Shown here: piece by piece, positions 9,930 through 20,393 of the stretch
Layout of the letters: every line of letters begins with the position of its first letter
Position numbering within the stretch: the first letter of the stretch is position 1
NCBI GenBank assembly: GCA_963732335.1
Contig: CAVSZO010000055.1
Coordinates: 31,084-95,083, forward strand
DNA: 64,000 bases
Source of the DNA: Desertimonas sp963732335
GTDB lineage: Bacteria; Actinomycetota; Acidimicrobiia; Acidimicrobiales; Ilumatobacteraceae
Direction of reading: 5' to 3'
Notes under the pieces: model-generated
The model's input: only the letters and a program-made list of their open reading frames with translations
Told to the model about the DNA's origin: nothing
Databases searched by the model: none
Translations under genes and position numbers: made by a program

Positions 9930-10800
9930 CGACCTCGCCGTTGCCGCGACGCCTGCGGGTCCTCAGGCGACGGCCGACGCCGCTCGCGCCACCTCCTCGT
10001 ACGGGCTCGCCGGATCACGGCCCGATCGGTGTTCGATGCGACGTGGCCGAAGCTCGCCGCCGTGGCGATCTTCGTGTTCGCCTGGCAGTGCGTCGTGTGG
10101 AGCGGGTGGAAGTCCGAGACGATCCTTCCCGGGCCGCGACGGGTCGCCAGCTCGTTGTGGGACATCACCGAGAGCGGGCTGCTGCGCCGAGCCGTGGGGA
10201 TCACGTTCCAGCGGGCGATCGTCGGCTTCGCCGCATCGATCGTCATCGGCGTCGCCATCGGCTTGGCGGTGGCCAGCTCGAAGATCGTGCGCCGGGCGAT
10301 CGGCTCGATGATCACGGGGATCCAGACGATGCCGTCGATCGCCTGGTTCCCGCTCGCCATCGTGCTGTTCCAACTCGACGAGGGGGCGATCCGCTTCGTC
10401 GTCATCCTCGGCGCCGCACCGGCGATCGCCAACGGCCTGATCACCGGGATCGACCACGTCCCTCCCCTGCTGTTGCGGGCGGGGCGAGTGATCGGTGCCC
10501 GCGGCATCAGCGCCTATCGGTACGTCATCCTGCCGGCGACGCTGCCGTCGTTCGTCGGCGGACTGAAACAGGGCTGGGCGTTCGCCTGGCGCAGCCTGAT
10601 GGCCGGCGAGTTGCTCGTGATCATCGCCAGCAAGCCGTCGATCGGTCAGCAGATGCAACAGGCGCGCAGCCTGTCGCGACTACAGCGACATGATCGCCTG
10701 GATGGTCGTCGTGTTCGTCATCGGCCTGCTCGTCGACGCCGTCGCCTTCGGCACGCTCGACCGGGCGATCCGCCGCCGCTGGGGCCTGCTCAACGACTGA
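9916..10800 (+). CDS. NitT/TauT-type ABC transporter permease (frameshifted)
   Basis: Integral membrane permease of the BPD_transp_1 family. After a poorly conserved N-terminal 30-40 residues the frame changes near 10020. About six hydrophobic segments follow, starting KLAAVAIFVFAWQCVVW. The ATPase-contact EAA loop is IGARGISAYRYVILPATLP near 10495. A second break near 10675 restores DMIAWMVVVFVIGLLVDA and the end RRRWGLLND before TGA at 10798. It completes a binding protein-ATPase-permease operon, three overlapping genes in one direction, under probable IclR control. Confidence 0.85.
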
Positions 10801-10871
10801 CGCAGCGAATCTTTGGTCGCTGTGAGGCCACCAACGTCATCACAACGACCACGGAGTGCGAAATCGCCGGC

Positions 10872-11735
10872 TCAGTAGCCGAGCCGCTCGACGCGGTCGG
10901 GGCGGCGCTGCCAATCCTTGTCGACCTTGACACGGAGGTCGAGGTAGGTGCCCTCCGGTAGCTGGGCCCGGGCCCGCTCGCCGACGCGCTTGAGCACGGC
11001 GCCCTGCTTGCCGATGACCATCCCCTTCTGGCTCTCGCGCTCGACGACGATCTCCACGGTGATCCGGTTGCCTTCCCACTCGCTGACCCGGGTGGCGATC
11101 GAGTACGGCAGCTCGTCGCGTGTCACGGCGAGGAGCTGCTCGCGGACCAGTTCGGCGACCCACACCTCGTCGGCGACGTCGCGCACGGCGTCGGAGGGAA
11201 ACATCGGCGGACCTGCCGGAGCGCGGACGACGAGGTGGTCGACCAGCGCGTCGAGACCATCGCCGGTGCGAGCCGAGACCGGGAAGTACGACTCGGCCTC
11301 CAGTTCGGCCGCTGCGCCAAGCATGTCGAGGACCTGCGCCGGGGCCGCCCGATCCGTCTTGTTGACGACGACCACGGCCTGCTCCAGGTCGACACGTTCG
11401 GCGACCCACCGGTCGCCGGCACCGAACGGCGCGGTGGCGTCGAGCACGAGGCACACGACGTCGACACTGTCCGCGTCGCCGAGCGACTCCAGCGCCGTGG
11501 CGTTGACCTTCTCGCCGAGCGCCGTCACCGGCTTGTGCAGCCCAGGCGTGTCGACGAACACGAGCTGGGCCCCCGGCCGGTTGTAGACACCGCGAACCCG
11601 GTGGCGGGTCGTCTGCGGCTTGTCCGAGACGATCGACACCTTGGCCCCGCAGATCGTGTTGATCAGCGACGACTTGCCGACGTTGGGTCGCCCGACCATC
11701 GTGACGAACCCGCTGCGGAAGGCGCCCTCACTCAC
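10872..11735 (-). CDS. era: GTPase Era
   Basis: Intact 287-residue ribosome-assembly GTPase that binds the 3' end of 16S rRNA. G-motifs: G1 GRPNVGKSS, G3 DTPGLHKP, G4 NKTD and a PVSARTGDG G5-like element. The C-terminal KH domain carries KGMVIGKQGAVLKRVGE, the VIGK-x-G RNA-binding loop, and ends YLDLRVKVDKDW. The GTG start at 11735 begins VSEGAFRSGFVTMVGRPN and overlaps by 4 bp the stop of the upstream acyl-CoA synthetase. In many bacteria era follows phoH-ybeY-corC; here that group is 11 kb away. Confidence 0.95.
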   Translation of the reverse strand: MSEGAFRSGFVTMVGRPNVGKSSLINTICGAKVSIVSDKPQTTRHRVRGVYNRPGAQLVFVDTPGLHKPVTALGEKVNATALESLGDADSVDVVCLVLDATAPFGAGDRWVAERVDLEQAVVVVNKTDRAAPAQVLDMLGAAAELEAESYFPVSARTGDGLDALVDHLVVRAPAGPPMFPSDAVRDVADEVWVAELVREQLLAVTRDELPYSIATRVSEWEGNRITVEIVVERESQKGMVIGKQGAVLKRVGERARAQLPEGTYLDLRVKVDKDWQRRPDRVERLGY

Positions 11736-13312
11736 ACGCTGCTCTGCTCGCGTCTGACCAGTACGGTCGCCCGCAGCTCGCGTTTGAGGATCTTGCCGCT
11801 TCCGGTCTTGGGCAGCTCGGCCAGCCAGCTGACCGACCGCGGCACCTTGAACCCGGCGAGATGCTGGCGGGCGTGGTCGACGACGACGCCCTCGTCGCGG
11901 GACTCGTCGAGCGCCGAGCCAGGGCGGGGGACGACGACGGCGTGGACTGCTTCGCCCCATTCGTCACTGGGGATGCCGAACACCGCCGCCTCGTAGATGT
12001 CGGGGTGCAGCTCGAGGGCTGCCTCGATCTCGGCCGGGTAGATGTTCACGCCGCCGGAGATGATCATGTCGCGTTTGCGATCGCAGATGTAGAGGTACCC
12101 CTCGTCGTCGCGGTAGGCGATGTCGCCGACGGTCTGGAACCCGTCCCGGTGGTCCTCGGCGTACTTGTCGGACTGCTTGTAGTAGTCGTCGAAGACTGCG
12201 CCGCTGCGCACGTACAGCTCGCCGGTGGCGTCCGGTCCGACGCCGGTGACGATGTTGCCGTCGTCGTCGTAGAGACGGATCTCGACCATCGGCAACTCCT
12301 TGCCGCACGAGCCCGGCTTGCGCAGCTGGTCGGCGGGCAGGAGGATCGTGTTGACGCTGAGCTCGGTCGACCCGTAGACCTCGAACAACGACTCCGGCGG
12401 GAACACCTCGAGGTAGCGGCGCTTGAGGGCCATGCTCCACGGGGCGGCATTGGCGATCATGATCCGCATCGACGAGCGGTCGTAGCGGTCGAGCACATCG
12501 GCCGGCAGGTTGCAGATCGTTCGAATCGGGGTCGGCGCCGAGAACGTCGTCGTGCAGCGGTAGGTGTCGACGAGACGCAGCCAGTCCTCGGCGTCGAACT
12601 TGCGCTGCACGACCACCGTCTGCCCGAGGCCGTAGGCCAACGTCATGAACCCCAACGGCCCGCTGTGGTAGAGCGGTCCGGTCGTGAGGTACACGTCGTC
12701 GGTCGTGTAGCCGACTAGGGCGACGAACGCCCCGATCGCCGCCGGATCCACGGCAGCGACTTTGCGGAGCGCGCCCTTCGGCTTGCCGGTGGTGCCCGAG
12801 GTGTAGATCATCGTCGCCCCATCACCTGCGCCGTCACCGAGCGGTGGTGGGGTGGACGGCGCCGCAGCGATCAGCTCGTCGGCGGCGGCGAACCATCCGT
12901 CGGCGGAATCCGGACACTCCCCACCGAACACGAGCACGGACTGGACCGCCGGGATGTCGTCGCGGATGCGGGCGAGCATCGGCGCCAGCTCGGCGTCGAG
13001 GTACACCACCGTGGCGTCGCTGTGGCCGATGACGAACGCCGCTTCGGCGTCGGTGAACCGGTAGTTCACCGGGACCGCCGTCGCCCCGAGGCGTTGTGCG
13101 GCGCACAACAGGACGACGACACCGACGGAGTTCTGCCCGCACCAGGCGACCTTGTCACCGGCGCCGACACCACGATCGACGAGGACGTTCGCCAGCCGGT
13201 TCGCTTCGACGTCGAGCTCGGCGTAGGTCAGCTGCCGCACGGTGCCGTCGTGGTCGTCGATGAGGGCGTCCTTGGCAGGTGTGGCCTGGGCGTACAGGGC
13301 GAGCAGATCCAT
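11732..13312 (-). CDS. AMP-dependent acyl-CoA synthetase
   Basis: Intact 526-residue member of the ANL adenylating family, which activates a carboxylic acid to acyl-AMP and then the CoA thioester. Visible motifs: P-loop MIYTSGTTGKPKGA, A5 VYGSTE, A8 region DRKRDMIISGGVNIYPAEIE and the A10 catalytic lysine in PKTGSGKILKREL. The ATG at 13312 begins MDLLALYAQATPAKDALI, 14 bp after the LLM oxidoreductase stop. Its own stop overlaps the era start. The frame is open into the upstream gene only because that gene is frameshifted. The closest functional class is long- or medium-chain fatty or aryl acid ligase. Substrate unknown. Confidence 0.9.
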   Translation of the reverse strand: MDLLALYAQATPAKDALIDDHDGTVRQLTYAELDVEANRLANVLVDRGVGAGDKVAWCGQNSVGVVVLLCAAQRLGATAVPVNYRFTDAEAAFVIGHSDATVVYLDAELAPMLARIRDDIPAVQSVLVFGGECPDSADGWFAAADELIAAAPSTPPPLGDGAGDGATMIYTSGTTGKPKGALRKVAAVDPAAIGAFVALVGYTTDDVYLTTGPLYHSGPLGFMTLAYGLGQTVVVQRKFDAEDWLRLVDTYRCTTTFSAPTPIRTICNLPADVLDRYDRSSMRIMIANAAPWSMALKRRYLEVFPPESLFEVYGSTELSVNTILLPADQLRKPGSCGKELPMVEIRLYDDDGNIVTGVGPDATGELYVRSGAVFDDYYKQSDKYAEDHRDGFQTVGDIAYRDDEGYLYICDRKRDMIISGGVNIYPAEIEAALELHPDIYEAAVFGIPSDEWGEAVHAVVVPRPGSALDESRDEGVVVDHARQHLAGFKVPRSVSWLAELPKTGSGKILKRELRATVLVRREQSSV

Positions 13313-13326
13313 CGTGTCCTCGTGGC

Positions 13327-14281
13327 TCAGCGGAAGTTGGGGACGACGTCGCGGGCGAAGCGTTCGAGCGTCTCGGTGTCGGGGAGGTCGGCGCACCACG
13401 CCACGACCCCGCCGAGTCCGTGCTCGACGTAGGTGGCGAGCTTCTCGCAGACCTGCTCGGCCGTGCCGACGAGGTTGGTCGCCCGCCACGATTCGGTGTC
13501 GCCGCCCCACAGGCTGCGATTCCCGGCGGCGGCGATCTCCTCCTCGCTGCTCGCGAAGGAGGATCTCCGGCGACCACGTCATGCTGATCGCCGAGGCGTC
13601 GCGCCCGACCGCGTCGCAGTGTGATCGCAGCACGTCGCGCTTGTGCGTCCACGTCGCCAGGTCGCCGCCGAAGTTGGAGTAGTCGGCGTGTTCGGCGACG
13701 ACGCGCAGGGTCAGCTGTTCACCTCCGCCACCGATCCAGATCGGTGGGTGCGGCTGCTGCAGCGGTTTGGGATCGCACTGCGCCCCAGACACCGAGAGGT
13801 AGCGGCCGCTGAACGTGGCGTCGGGCTCGCTCCACATCCGCTTGACGATCTCGACCGTGTCGGCGAGGCGGCCGATGCGCTCGGCCGGGCGCGGGAAGTC
13901 ATAGCCGTAGGCCAGGTACTCGTTCTCGTACCAGCCGGCACCGATCCCCCAGTCGAGACGGCCCCCGGAGATGACGTCGATCGTCGACGTGATCTTGGCG
14001 AGCAGCGCCGGGTTGCGGTAGCTGGCACAGCCGACCATCTGGCCGAGTCGGATCGTGCTGGTCAGCTGGCTGATCGCGGCGACGGTCGTCCAGCACTCGA
14101 ACACGGCCTCGTGGGCCGGCCGGGGAACGTTGTGGAAGTGGTCGTACACCCAGATCGAGTCGAAGCCGAGCTGCTCGGCGACCGTGGCGATCTCGACGGC
14201 CTTCGCCCATTTCGCCGCGCCACCGTCGATCGACGCCAGCTCCATCTTCCAGCCCTGCGGCATGAACACCCCGAAGTGCAT
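13327..14281 (-). CDS. LLM-class F420-type oxidoreductase (frameshifted)
   Basis: Luciferase-like TIM-barrel flavin/F420-dependent oxidoreductase of about 318 residues. It begins MHFGVFMPQGWKMEL at 14281 and contains LGFDSIWVYDHF, the SGGRLDWGIGAGWYENEY motif typical of actinobacterial members, and HPPIWIGGGG. One frame break near 13560 separates this from LWGGDTESWRATNLVGTAEQ and the C-terminus FARDVVPNFR, which ends at TGA 13327-13329. The acyl-CoA synthetase starts 14 bp later, suggesting one transcript. F420 use is inferred from family and probable actinobacterial host. Confidence 0.85.
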
Positions 14282-14305
14282 GGACGTGGACCGTAGCCTG
14301 ACGAC

Positions 14306-15020
14306 GTGGTGATGCAGCGACCGGCCTGGGACCGCCCGACGCTGCCCCAGGGGGACGAAAAGGTCGAAGGCGGTGCGCGAGATGTTCGACGCCATCGCCC
14401 CGCGTTACGACCTCGTCAACCGGGTGATGACGTTCCGCCTCGACGTCCGCTGGCGGCGCCACGCCGTCGCTGCGCTGACGTTGCCACCCGGCAGCAACGT
14501 CCTCGATCTCGCCAGCGGCACCGGTGACCTGTGCGTCGACCTCGCCGCCGCCGGGCACCGGCCGACCTCGATCGATCTCAGCTTCGGGATGCTCCGCGCC
14601 GATCACAGCGGGGCACCGCGGGTCCAGGCCGACATCCTGCGCCTCCCGGTCGCCGATGGATCCGTCGACGGTGTGACGTGCGGGTTCGCCCTGCGCAATC
14701 TCGTCGACCTGCCGCCGTTCTTCGCCGAGCTCGCCCGCGTGGTGCGACCCGGCGGTCGAATCGCCCTGCTCGACGTCGGAGTGCCGCGCAACCGTCTCGT
14801 GCGGACCGGCCACGCCGTGTACTTCGGCAAGTTGGTGCCCAGGATCGGCGGCTGGCTCTCCGACCCGGCCGCCTATCGCTACCTGCCGCGCAGCGTCGAC
14901 TACCTGCCTGCTCCCGAGCAGCTCGTCGTCGCCTTGCGGCGCAGCGGGTTCGCCGACGCGTCACAGCATCAGCTCACCCTCGGGGTGACCCAACTGTTCA
15001 CGGGGACTCGCGACCGCTGA
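14306..15020 (+). CDS. menG: Demethylmenaquinone methyltransferase (frameshifted)
   Basis: SAM-dependent methyltransferase of the UbiE/MenG family, which makes the last C-methylation in menaquinone synthesis. After MVMQRPAWDRPTLPQGDEKV the frame changes near 14370 and resumes with the family hallmark AVREMFDAIAPRYDLVN. SAM motif I is LDLASGTGDLCVDL, and motifs FALRNLVDLPPFFAELARV and YLPRSVDYLP follow. The ATG at 14306 is chosen because PQGDEKV immediately before MFDxIAPRYD is conserved in MenG. It starts 24 bp from the divergent LLM gene. The stop overlaps the start of menF (TGATG). Confidence 0.9.
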
Positions 15021-16224
15021 TGCGCGCGACCACCGTGTTCGCCGACGAGTCGACCAGAGGCGCTCGACCTCAACGACATCGCCCGGGGAGACGGCTACCT
15101 GTTCGTACGCGACGGCGTCGGCATCGCCGGCCGCGGCGTCGCCGCCCGTGTGCCCTTCGACGAGGCGCCTGACGCGCTTGGCGGCGATCGACCACACCGA
15201 CGAGACGTCGCTCGGGGTCGCGCCCGTCGGCATCGGCTGGATTCCGTTCGTGCCCGGCGAGCCGGGCGAGGTCGTCATCCCGCGGGTCGCCGTGGTCAAG
15301 TCGGCCGCCGGCGACTGCTGGGTCACGAGCATCGACGCCGGCGACGGGCACGCCGACCTCGGCGATCTGGCTCCGAGCGGCCCACCGCGGCCTGCTGCGG
15401 ACAGCTACCGGATCGAGCAGGTGACTCCGACTCCGACCTACCTCGCCGCCGTCGCCGCCGCCCGCGACGCGGTGCGGGCCGGGCGCCTCACCAAGGCGGT
15501 GATCGCCCGGGAGATCGCCGTCACGGCGACTCGTCCGTTCGACCGCCACGGCATCCTCCACCGCCTCAAGGCCGCCTTCGGGCTGAGCTACCGCTTCGCC
15601 GTCGACGGCTTCTTCGGTGCCTCGCCGGAGCTGCTCGTCGCCGTCGACGGACGCACGGTCACGTCGCATCCGCTGGCTGGCACGGCGCCGCGGGCCGGCG
15701 ACCCCGATCGCGACGCGGCGCTGGCCGCGGCCTTGATCGAGAGCACGAAGAACCAGGTCGAACACCGCGTCGTCATCGACATGGTTCACGACACGTTGCT
15801 GCCGTGGTGCAGCTACCTCGACTGGGAGCCCGAGCCGTCGATCGTGACCGTGGCCAACGTCCAGCACCTCGGGACACGGATCGAAGGACGCCTCTCGTCG
15901 CCACCGCCGCACGTCGCCACGCTCGTTCGCGCCTTGTCGCCGACACCGGCGCTCGGCGGGCACCCCGGGCCGGAGGCGTTGAAGCTGATCGCCGACGTCG
16001 AAGGTGTCGAGCGCGACCGCTACGGCGGCGCCGTCGGCTGGCTCGACGCCACCGGCAACGGCACCTGGGCGGTGGCGATCCGCTGCGCCCAGCTGTCCGA
16101 CGACGGCATGACCGCCCGCCTCCACGCCGGCGGTGGCATCGTCGCCGACAGCGACCCGCTCGCCGAGTTGGCCGAGACCCAGGCCAAGTTCCAGGCGATG
16201 CTGTCGGCGATCATCCGCCCCTGA
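15020..16224 (+). CDS. menF: Isochorismate synthase (frameshifted)
   Basis: Chorismate-binding enzyme that converts chorismate to isochorismate, the first step to menaquinone. Diagnostic C-terminal motifs are RLTKAVIAREI, SHPLAGTAPRAGDPDRD, ESTKNQVEHRVVIDMV, LVRALSPTPALGGHPGPEAL and ETQAKFQAML. The start ATG at 15020 reads MRATTVFADES. Frame breaks near 15055 and 15170 affect only the variable N-terminus. About 401 residues, normal for MenF/EntC/DhbC. A siderophore isochorismate synthase is excluded as far as context allows, because menG precedes it and menD is convergent, overlapping by 14 bp. Confidence 0.9.
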
Positions 16225-17864
16225 TGGCGTCGGCGACGGCGGCGTTGATGCCGTCGTGGATCGTCACGTTGGTGGCGCGGTCGGTGGCGACGCGCGTGAC
16301 CGCCGGCCCAGCGACGCCGAGTCGATCGGCCAGCTCGGCGGACGTGGCGACAGTCGTCGCATCGAGTCCGTGAGCGCGGGCGACGGCGACGAGGTCACTG
16401 CCGTGGGGCGTGCCGAACAGCTCCTCGAAGCGCGCCGTGGGAAGCGCCGACAGCCTGCGGCAGGAACGAGAAGATGCCACCGCCATCGTTGTCGACCACG
16501 ACGATGCGCAGGTCGGTCCCTCGTCGCGCCAGCGCAGTGAGCGCACCGGAGTCGTGGAGGAAGGCGATGTCGCCGACGAGGGCGACCGTCGTCGTCCCGC
16601 CGATGGCGACGCCGAGGGCGGTCGACAGGACGCCGTCGATGCCGTTGGCGCCGCGATTGGCGTGGGCGATCGCCGCCGGGCCACCGAACCATTCGAGGTC
16701 GCGTACCGGCATCGACGAGGCGACGACGAGCCTGGCGCCGTCCGGGAGATTGTCGGCGACGGTGCGGGCGACGCCGGGCTCGGACAACTGCGTCTCCGCG
16801 GCGAGCGCCTTGGCGATCGCCTGCTCAGCCTGCGCCGACCGTTCCGTCCACGACGCCATCCAGTCGCCACCGCCCGGCGCCCTCACCGCGAGACCGGGCA
16901 ACGCGGCGAGCGACGACGCCGGGAGATCGATGGCGACGCGGTGATCGGGGTCGATCACGCCGGGCCCACCGACCTGCAGGATGGTCGGCGCGCTCGCGGC
17001 GACCCACGTCGCCAGCACCTTCGACGCCGCCGGGCGACCGACGCGGACGACGACGTCGGGTCGGTGCGCAGCGGCGAACTCGCTCGACGCGCAACATCGC
17101 GTCGAACGCCGTGATCGCGGTCGCCAGCCGGCGACAGCCCGACAGCGGATCGGCGAGCACCGGCCAGCCCGTCGCCGCCGACAGCGTTTCGACGTCGGCG
17201 ACTTCGACCCCGCTGCGGCCACCGGCGAGGATCAAGCCACGTTCGACCGTCGAGCAACGGCGCAGCCACGTCGGTAGCTGCCGTCGCCGCGCTGGTCGCG
17301 ACGGCGGGGGCGGAGTAGCGCGGCGGCAGTTCGGCGACCTCACCGAGGAACGGCTCGCGGAACGGCAGGTTGAGGTGCACCGGGCCCGTTGCCGCGGCGG
17401 CGAAACACCGTCGCCCGAGCGAGCGCCAACTGCCCGCGGCGGCGCCGTCGGCAATGCCGGGATCGTGATACCAGCGCACCGACCGGCCGTAGAGGCCGTT
17501 CTGGTCGACGGTCTGGGCGGCCCCGACGTCGCGGAGCTCCGGCGGACGATCTGCCGTGACGACGATCATCGGCACGTTCGACAGCCCGGCCTCGACCACA
17601 GCCGGGTGGAAGTTGGCGGCCGCCGTCCCACTGGTGCACAGCAGCACGGCGGGCGTGCCGCCCAGCCCGAGGCCGAGGGCGACGAACGCCGCTGCCCGCT
17701 CGTCGTGGACGACGTGAAGGCGCAACTCGGCACGGCCGGCGAGGGCCAGGGCCATCGGCGTGCTGCGCGAACCGGGGGCGACGACGGCGTGGCGTGACGC
17801 CGTGGTGGACCCACTCGTCGACGAGCGTGGCGCAGAACGTCGCCTGAACATCCGGAGGGTTCAT
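16211..17864 (-). CDS. menD: SEPHCHC synthase MenD (frameshifted)
   Basis: Thiamine-diphosphate enzyme joining isochorismate and 2-oxoglutarate. It starts MNPPDVQATFCATLVDEWV at 17864. Recognisable blocks are APGSRSTPMALAL, HDERAAAFVALGLG, CTSGTAAANFHPAV, the ThDP-binding NRGANGIDGVLSTALGVA...LVGDIAFLHDSGAL, VDNDGGGIFSFLPQA and LFGTPHGSDLVAVA. Frame breaks lie near 17790, 17265, 17100 and 16460. The joined product is about 550 residues, the usual size. It overlaps the 3' end of convergent menF. Loss of this gene would abolish menaquinone, so I treat the breaks as sequence error. Confidence 0.9.
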
Positions 17865-17959
17865 GTCACGCGCAGATTCCCGATAGGGCGGCCAACATCG
17901 CGCCCAAACGCTAGGCCGTCGCACCTGATCGCGGACGATTCCGGCGTAGCGTCGAGGCG

Positions 17960-18616
17960 ATGGATCGGACGATCTCCGATCGAGGTGTTCTCGGACGTCG
18001 TCTGCCCGTGGTGCTACATCGGCAAGCGTCGCCTCGATCGCGCCCTGGCCACGCTCGCCGAGGATCCGGAGTTCCCCGCCGTCGACGTCGTGTTCCGCCC
18101 GTTCCAGCTCGACCCGCATGCGCCGCGGGGGCGGGCCGAGCCGGTCCTCGACGTCTACGCCCGCAAGTTCGGCGGGGCGGAGCGGGCCGACCGAGTCGAT
18201 CGCCCGGGTGACCGAGCGTGGCGCGGGCCGAGGGACTCGACTTCCGCCTCGATCGGGCAGTGCGGCCGAACACGGCCGACGCCCACCGCCTGCTCTGGTG
18301 GGCGCTGCGATCGGGCGGCGCGGCGGTGCAGCACGATCTCAACGAACAGCTGATGGCGGCGTACTTCACTGACGGCGAGGACGTCGGTGACCACGACGTC
18401 CTCGTCGACCGAGCTGCCCGCTGCGGTCTCGACGCCGACGCGGCCCGGCGGGCGCTCGCCGACGAGGAAGGTGTCGAGGCCCTCGCCGTCGCCCTGCAGC
18501 AGGCGGCCGACCTCGGCATCACCGCCGTTCCGACGTTCGTCGTCAACTCGCGATGGAGCATTCCCGGCGCCCAGGACCCCGAGTACTTCGTCCGCGCCCT
18601 GCGGCGCGTGGCGTGA
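17960..18616 (+). CDS. DsbA-family (FrnE-like) oxidoreductase (frameshifted)
   Basis: Thioredoxin-fold protein with the FrnE-type active site CPWC in FSDVVCPWCYIGKRRLD and the cis-proline region ITAVPTFVVNSRW near the C-terminus. There is no signal peptide, so it is cytoplasmic, as FrnE proteins are. The start ATG at 17960 (MDRTIS) is followed by breaks near 17975 and 18210; the joined length is about 218 residues. It sits between menD (divergent, 95 bp) and menH, whose start overlaps its stop (TGATGG). In the FrnE family it acts as a disulfide isomerase or oxidoreductase. A link to menaquinone is positional only. Confidence 0.85.
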
Positions 18617-19392
18617 TGGTGACGCTCGCCGCAGACCGGCTGACGACGACGACGCAGCCGACGTCCCGCGGGCGCCTCGTGCTCGTCCACGGCTTCACCC
18701 AGACCCGACGGACGTGGGCTCCGATCGCCGCCGGCGCTCAACGCTGACGGGTACGAGGTGATCACCGTCGATGCGCCCGGTCACGGCGAGTCGTCGACGC
18801 TGCGCCTCGATCTTCCTGCCGGTGCTGAAGCGCTCGGCCGAACCGGCGGGCCGGCGACGTACATCGGCTACTCGATGGGCGGCCGCCTCGCCCTCCACCT
18901 CGCCGTCGCCAGGCCCGATCTCGTCGAGCGGCTCGTCCTCGTCAGCTCCACGGCCGGGATCGACGACGAAGCCACCCGGGATCGCGCGGCGAGCCGACGA
19001 CGAGCGCCGCGCCGAGGAGCTCGAACGTGACGGCGTCGCGGCCTTCCTCGATCGGTGGCTGGCGCTGCCGCTGTTCGCCAACCTGGCGCCTGACGACGCC
19101 CAACTCGCAGACCGACTCGAGAACACGGCGGAGGGCTTGGCCTCGAGCCTGCGCCTTGCCGGGACCGGCGCCCAACAGTCGCTGTGGCCGCAGCTGGCTG
19201 CGCTGCCGATGCCGGTGCTGCTCGTCGCCGGCCGGCTGGACACCGAAGTTCGCCACGATCGCCGAGCAGATGGCGGCGCTGATCCCCCGCGCCACCGTCG
19301 CCGTCGTTCCCGACGCCGGACACGTCGTCCACCTCGAGCGTCGCGACGCCTTCCTCGCCACGCTGCGACGCTGGCTCGACGCCACCGAGTGA
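18616..19392 (+). CDS. menH: MenH-like alpha/beta hydrolase (frameshifted)
   Basis: Probable SHCHC synthase, the step after MenD. Alpha/beta-hydrolase features: oxyanion region LVLVHGFTQTRRTWAP, nucleophile serine in YIGYSMGGRLALH (the GYSMGGR form is typical of MenH), and catalytic histidine in PDAGHVVHLERRDAF. Frame breaks near 18735, 18985 and 19245. The joined product has about 258 residues. The ATG at 18616 overlaps the DsbA-like stop. It ends 26 bp from the convergent end of menA. Assignment rests on motif plus location inside the men cluster. A related general esterase cannot be fully excluded. Confidence 0.75.
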
Positions 19393-19417
19393 AAGGCTGG
19401 TCGGCCGCCCGCCACGG

Positions 19418-20285
19418 CTACGCGCCAGCGCCAGACCGAGGGTCGTCAACGCACCGAAGGCGAGCTGCAGGCGGGACGTCTCGCCGAGGACGGCGATCAG
19501 TGCCGGACCGGTCGCTCCGCTCTGGATCCGGCGCACCGGTGCCACGCGCGAGGGCGGCGGCAGCGAGCCCGATCAGCGCCGGCGGACGCCAGACCACGGC
19601 GGCGACGACGACCGCCGCGAACGTGGCGACGACGAGGGCCAGGTAGAGCCACCTCGTCCGCCGGTCGCCGAGGCGGACGGCCAGCGTGCGCTTGCCCGCG
19701 GCGCGGTCGGTCGGGATGTCGCGCAGGTTGTTGACGACGAGCAGCGCGCAGGCGATGAACCCGGCCGCGCACCCGACGACGACGCTCAGCCCGGTGATCC
19801 GCTCGACGCTCACGTAGGTCGTGCCGACGGTGGCGACGAGGCCGAAGAACACGAACACGAACAGCTCGCCGAGGCCGAGGTAGCCGTACGGCCGCGGGCC
19901 GCCGGTGTACCCCCACGCCGCGGCGATGCTCAGCACGCCGACCACGAGCAGCCACCACGACGTCGAGGCCGCCAGGACGAGCCCGGCGACGGCCGCCACG
20001 GCGAACGACGACGAGGGCCGCCCGCTTCACCGCCGCCGGCGCCGCCAACCCGGAGGCGACGAGGCGCACCGGTCCGACCCGGACGGCATCGGTCCCGCGC
20101 ACGCCGTCGGCGTAGTCGTTGGCGTAGTTGACCCCGACCTGCAACGCCAGGCTGACGACGAGGGCCAGCGCCGCTCGCCACCACGAGATCGGCCCGTGTC
20201 CGGCGGCGCACCCGACGCCGAGGGCGACCGGCACGATCGCCGCCGGCAACGTCCGCGGCCGTGCGCCGAGCATCCAACGGTTCAT
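19418..20285 (-). CDS. menA: 1,4-dihydroxy-2-naphthoate polyprenyltransferase (frameshifted)
   Basis: UbiA-type integral membrane prenyltransferase that attaches the polyprenyl tail to DHNA. It starts MNRWMLGARPRTLPAAIVPV at 20285. The first prenyl-diphosphate/Mg motif is NYANDYADGVRGTD and the second is NNLRDIPTDRAAGKRTLAVRLG. About eight hydrophobic helices follow one another. Frame breaks near 20010, 19545 and 19430 are needed; the last would give the TAG at 19418-19420 after LTTLGLAL. Divergent from menE by 108 bp and convergent with menH. Confidence 0.88.
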
Positions 20286-20393
20286 CGTCGCGCCACCATC
20301 GTGACCCGGTCGCGCCACATGGCCCGGCATGATGGGCGGCATGAGGCGCCGACTGCAACCCACAACCCCGACGCCGACGGCGAATCGCGCGGC

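Noticed and set aside
11732..14395. An 887-codon open frame that would be an oxidoreductase-ligase fusion
   Set aside because: The LLM part breaks frame near 13560 and its true C-terminus (FARDVVPNFR, stop at 13327) is in another frame. The ligase has its own start at 13312, so two genes are present.
15020..16224. Reading menF as a siderophore (EntC/DhbC) isochorismate synthase
   Set aside because: No 2,3-dihydroxybenzoate or NRPS genes are near. menG precedes it with overlapping codons and menD is adjacent.
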